The notes below the pieces were generated by a model. It was not told the DNA's origin. It was given only the letters and a program-made list of their open reading frames with translations, and ran no database searches. The position numbers and the translations under genes were made by a program. From contig JAJZNM010000013.1 in the NCBI GenBank assembly GCA_021852325.1, forward strand, positions 1 through 16,185: DNA of 16,185 nt, read 5' to 3'. How positions within the stretch are numbered: the first letter of the stretch is position 1; each line of letters begins with the position of its first letter. Source of the stretch: Pseudomonadota bacterium. Its GTDB lineage: Bacteria > Pseudomonadota > Gammaproteobacteria > JAKAQQ01. Positions 15,549 to 16,185 of the stretch are shown here, in pieces.

Positions 15549-15920
15549 TCAGTGTGTGACCTCGAGAAAGACGAGCAAGAGGGCTCCCATCACGATCAGC
15601 AGCGCAGTGACGAGCATCTCAGAGCGTCCGCTATGCGTCGCAACTTCATCGGTCTGCAGGATCGCACGACGGTTGGCAAAATATCGATAGCTCGCAAGCA
15701 GTTGCATCAACATGGCGAGTGCGACGATACCCTCGCCGACGAGGTGCATGAGCGGTGCGTGACTCAGGCCGATGCGTCCGTGGATGGCGTGTGCCAGATA
15801 GCGCAGGAACAGGTCGAACTTCTCGATCAGAAACCCGAAAGCCATGAGCGCGATGACGGTCCGGACCCAGGCCAGGAAGGTCCGTTCATTGGCGGCATGA
15901 TCGCTGAAATGGGGAACCAT
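15549..15920 (-). CDS. DUF202-family small inner-membrane protein
   Basis: A 123-residue membrane protein of the DUF202 (YidH-like) family, function unknown. The family signature NERTFLAWVRTVIALMAFGF lies near the N-terminus (11-30). Three hydrophobic segments are visible at about 17-38, 61-80 and 103-120, with a basic stretch (SYRYFANRRAI) between the second and third. Length is normal for the family (100-130). The start is ATG, but no Shine-Dalgarno sequence is visible before it. The gene lies between a probable outer-membrane protein gene and the carbohydrate operon on the same strand. The gap to GH15 (122 nt, with its own TATAAT) suggests separate transcription. Confidence 0.88.
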   Translation of the reverse strand: MVPHFSDHAANERTFLAWVRTVIALMAFGFLIEKFDLFLRYLAHAIHGRIGLSHAPLMHLVGEGIVALAMLMQLLASYRYFANRRAILQTDEVATHSGRSEMLVTALLIVMGALLLVFLEVTH

Positions 15921-15943
15921 GTAAGGGTGCGCGGTGGGTTACA

Positions 15944-16011
15944 TCCAAGGATTACTGTACGCTGAATGTCAGGATGGCGCTCATTCGCGCGCTGGATCCT
16001 TGGACATTCAG
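15944..16011 (-). repeat. overlapping inverted repeats forming two alternative hairpins
   Basis: Two inverted repeats share one arm. CTGAATGTC AGGAT (15962-15975) pairs with ATCCT tg GACATTCAG (15996-16011), giving 14 bp with a 2-nt bulge and a 20-nt GC-rich loop. TCCAAGGAT (15944-15952) pairs perfectly with ATCCTTGGA (15996-16004), using the same right-hand segment. In the minus-strand transcript the shared arm covers the stop codon of the upstream beta-barrel gene. No T-run follows on either side, so it is not a standard Rho-independent terminator. It could be a Rho-dependent end, an RNA-stability hairpin or an attenuator before DUF202. Confidence 0.5.
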
Positions 16012-16185
16012 AAGTTGAGGCCGACCGAGACACTGTAGGTATCATCGCCCGCGATGCGGGCGGCTTCCAGATCCAGCTCGAACAGGGTGAGTGTAGTCGC
16101 GAGGCCGAGCACGAACTCGTTGTGACTGAAATCCTCATTCGGGAGGCCGGATGATGCGCTGGGCTGGCTCTGGGTCCAGAGCCGG
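16008..16185 (-). CDS. C-terminal end of a probable outer-membrane beta-barrel protein (partial)
   Basis: The minus strand is open from the right edge of the window to a TGA at 16010-16008, about 58 codons with no start in view because the gene continues outside. The end reads NEFVLGLATTLTLFELDLEAARIAGDDTYSVSVGLNF. Alternating hydrophobic and polar residues and a final phenylalanine preceded by a YSVSVGLN strand are the hallmark of outer-membrane beta-barrels, whose C-terminal aromatic residue is read by the BAM machinery. The exact family is not recognisable from this fragment. The stop codon sits within the arm of a hairpin (15962-16011). Confidence 0.6.
   Translation of the reverse strand, partial: RLWTQSQPSASSGLPNEDFSHNEFVLGLATTLTLFELDLEAARIAGDDTYSVSVGLNF

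Overview
The window looks like chromosomal DNA of a GC-rich bacterium. The bacterial GlgA/GlgC glycogen pathway, the fused transaldolase/phosphoglucose isomerase and the short Gnd would fit a proteobacterium, possibly an autotroph or acidophile of the Acidithiobacillus kind. That placement is inference from gene content; there is no rRNA or other phylogenetic marker here. I see no tRNA, rRNA, CRISPR array or intact mobile element.

Layout, left to right. Bases 1-132 hold nothing I can identify. Bases 133 to about 1010 are a decayed IS3-family transposase. A minus-strand endonuclease/exonuclease/phosphatase-family gene (1082-1837) is divergent from a plus-strand glucokinase, glk (1988-3016). 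Glk is convergent with, and overlaps, glycogen synthase glgA (2974-4422, minus). GlgA is divergent from ADP-glucose pyrophosphorylase glgC (4615-5847, plus) across a 192-nt control region containing a direct repeat and a palindrome. GlgC converges on and overlaps enolase (5831-7153, minus), the last gene of a tightly packed six-gene minus-strand run. In transcription order that run is GH15 glucoamylase, tal-pgi fusion, gnd, zwf, pgl, eno (15426 down to 5831; gaps 29, 45, -4, 59 and 38 nt). Upstream lie a small DUF202 membrane protein gene (15549-15920, minus) and the 3' end of a probable outer-membrane beta-barrel gene (16008-16185, minus), which runs off the right edge.

How it fits together. 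GlgC and GlgA make ADP-glucose and alpha-1,4-glucan. The GH15 enzyme has no visible signal peptide, so it could release free glucose from that glucan inside the cell, and Glk would return it as glucose-6-phosphate. Zwf, Pgl and Gnd form the oxidative pentose phosphate branch. The Tal and Pgi halves of the fusion recycle sugar phosphates, and enolase serves lower glycolysis. The window therefore reads as a compact store-and-burn carbohydrate locus. No phosphorylase, branching or debranching enzyme gene is in view.

The genes themselves belong to known families. The more unusual features are the arrangement: alternating strands, two convergent pairs with overlapping coding ends, and regulatory-looking repeats between genes. 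I did not find a clear previously undescribed system.
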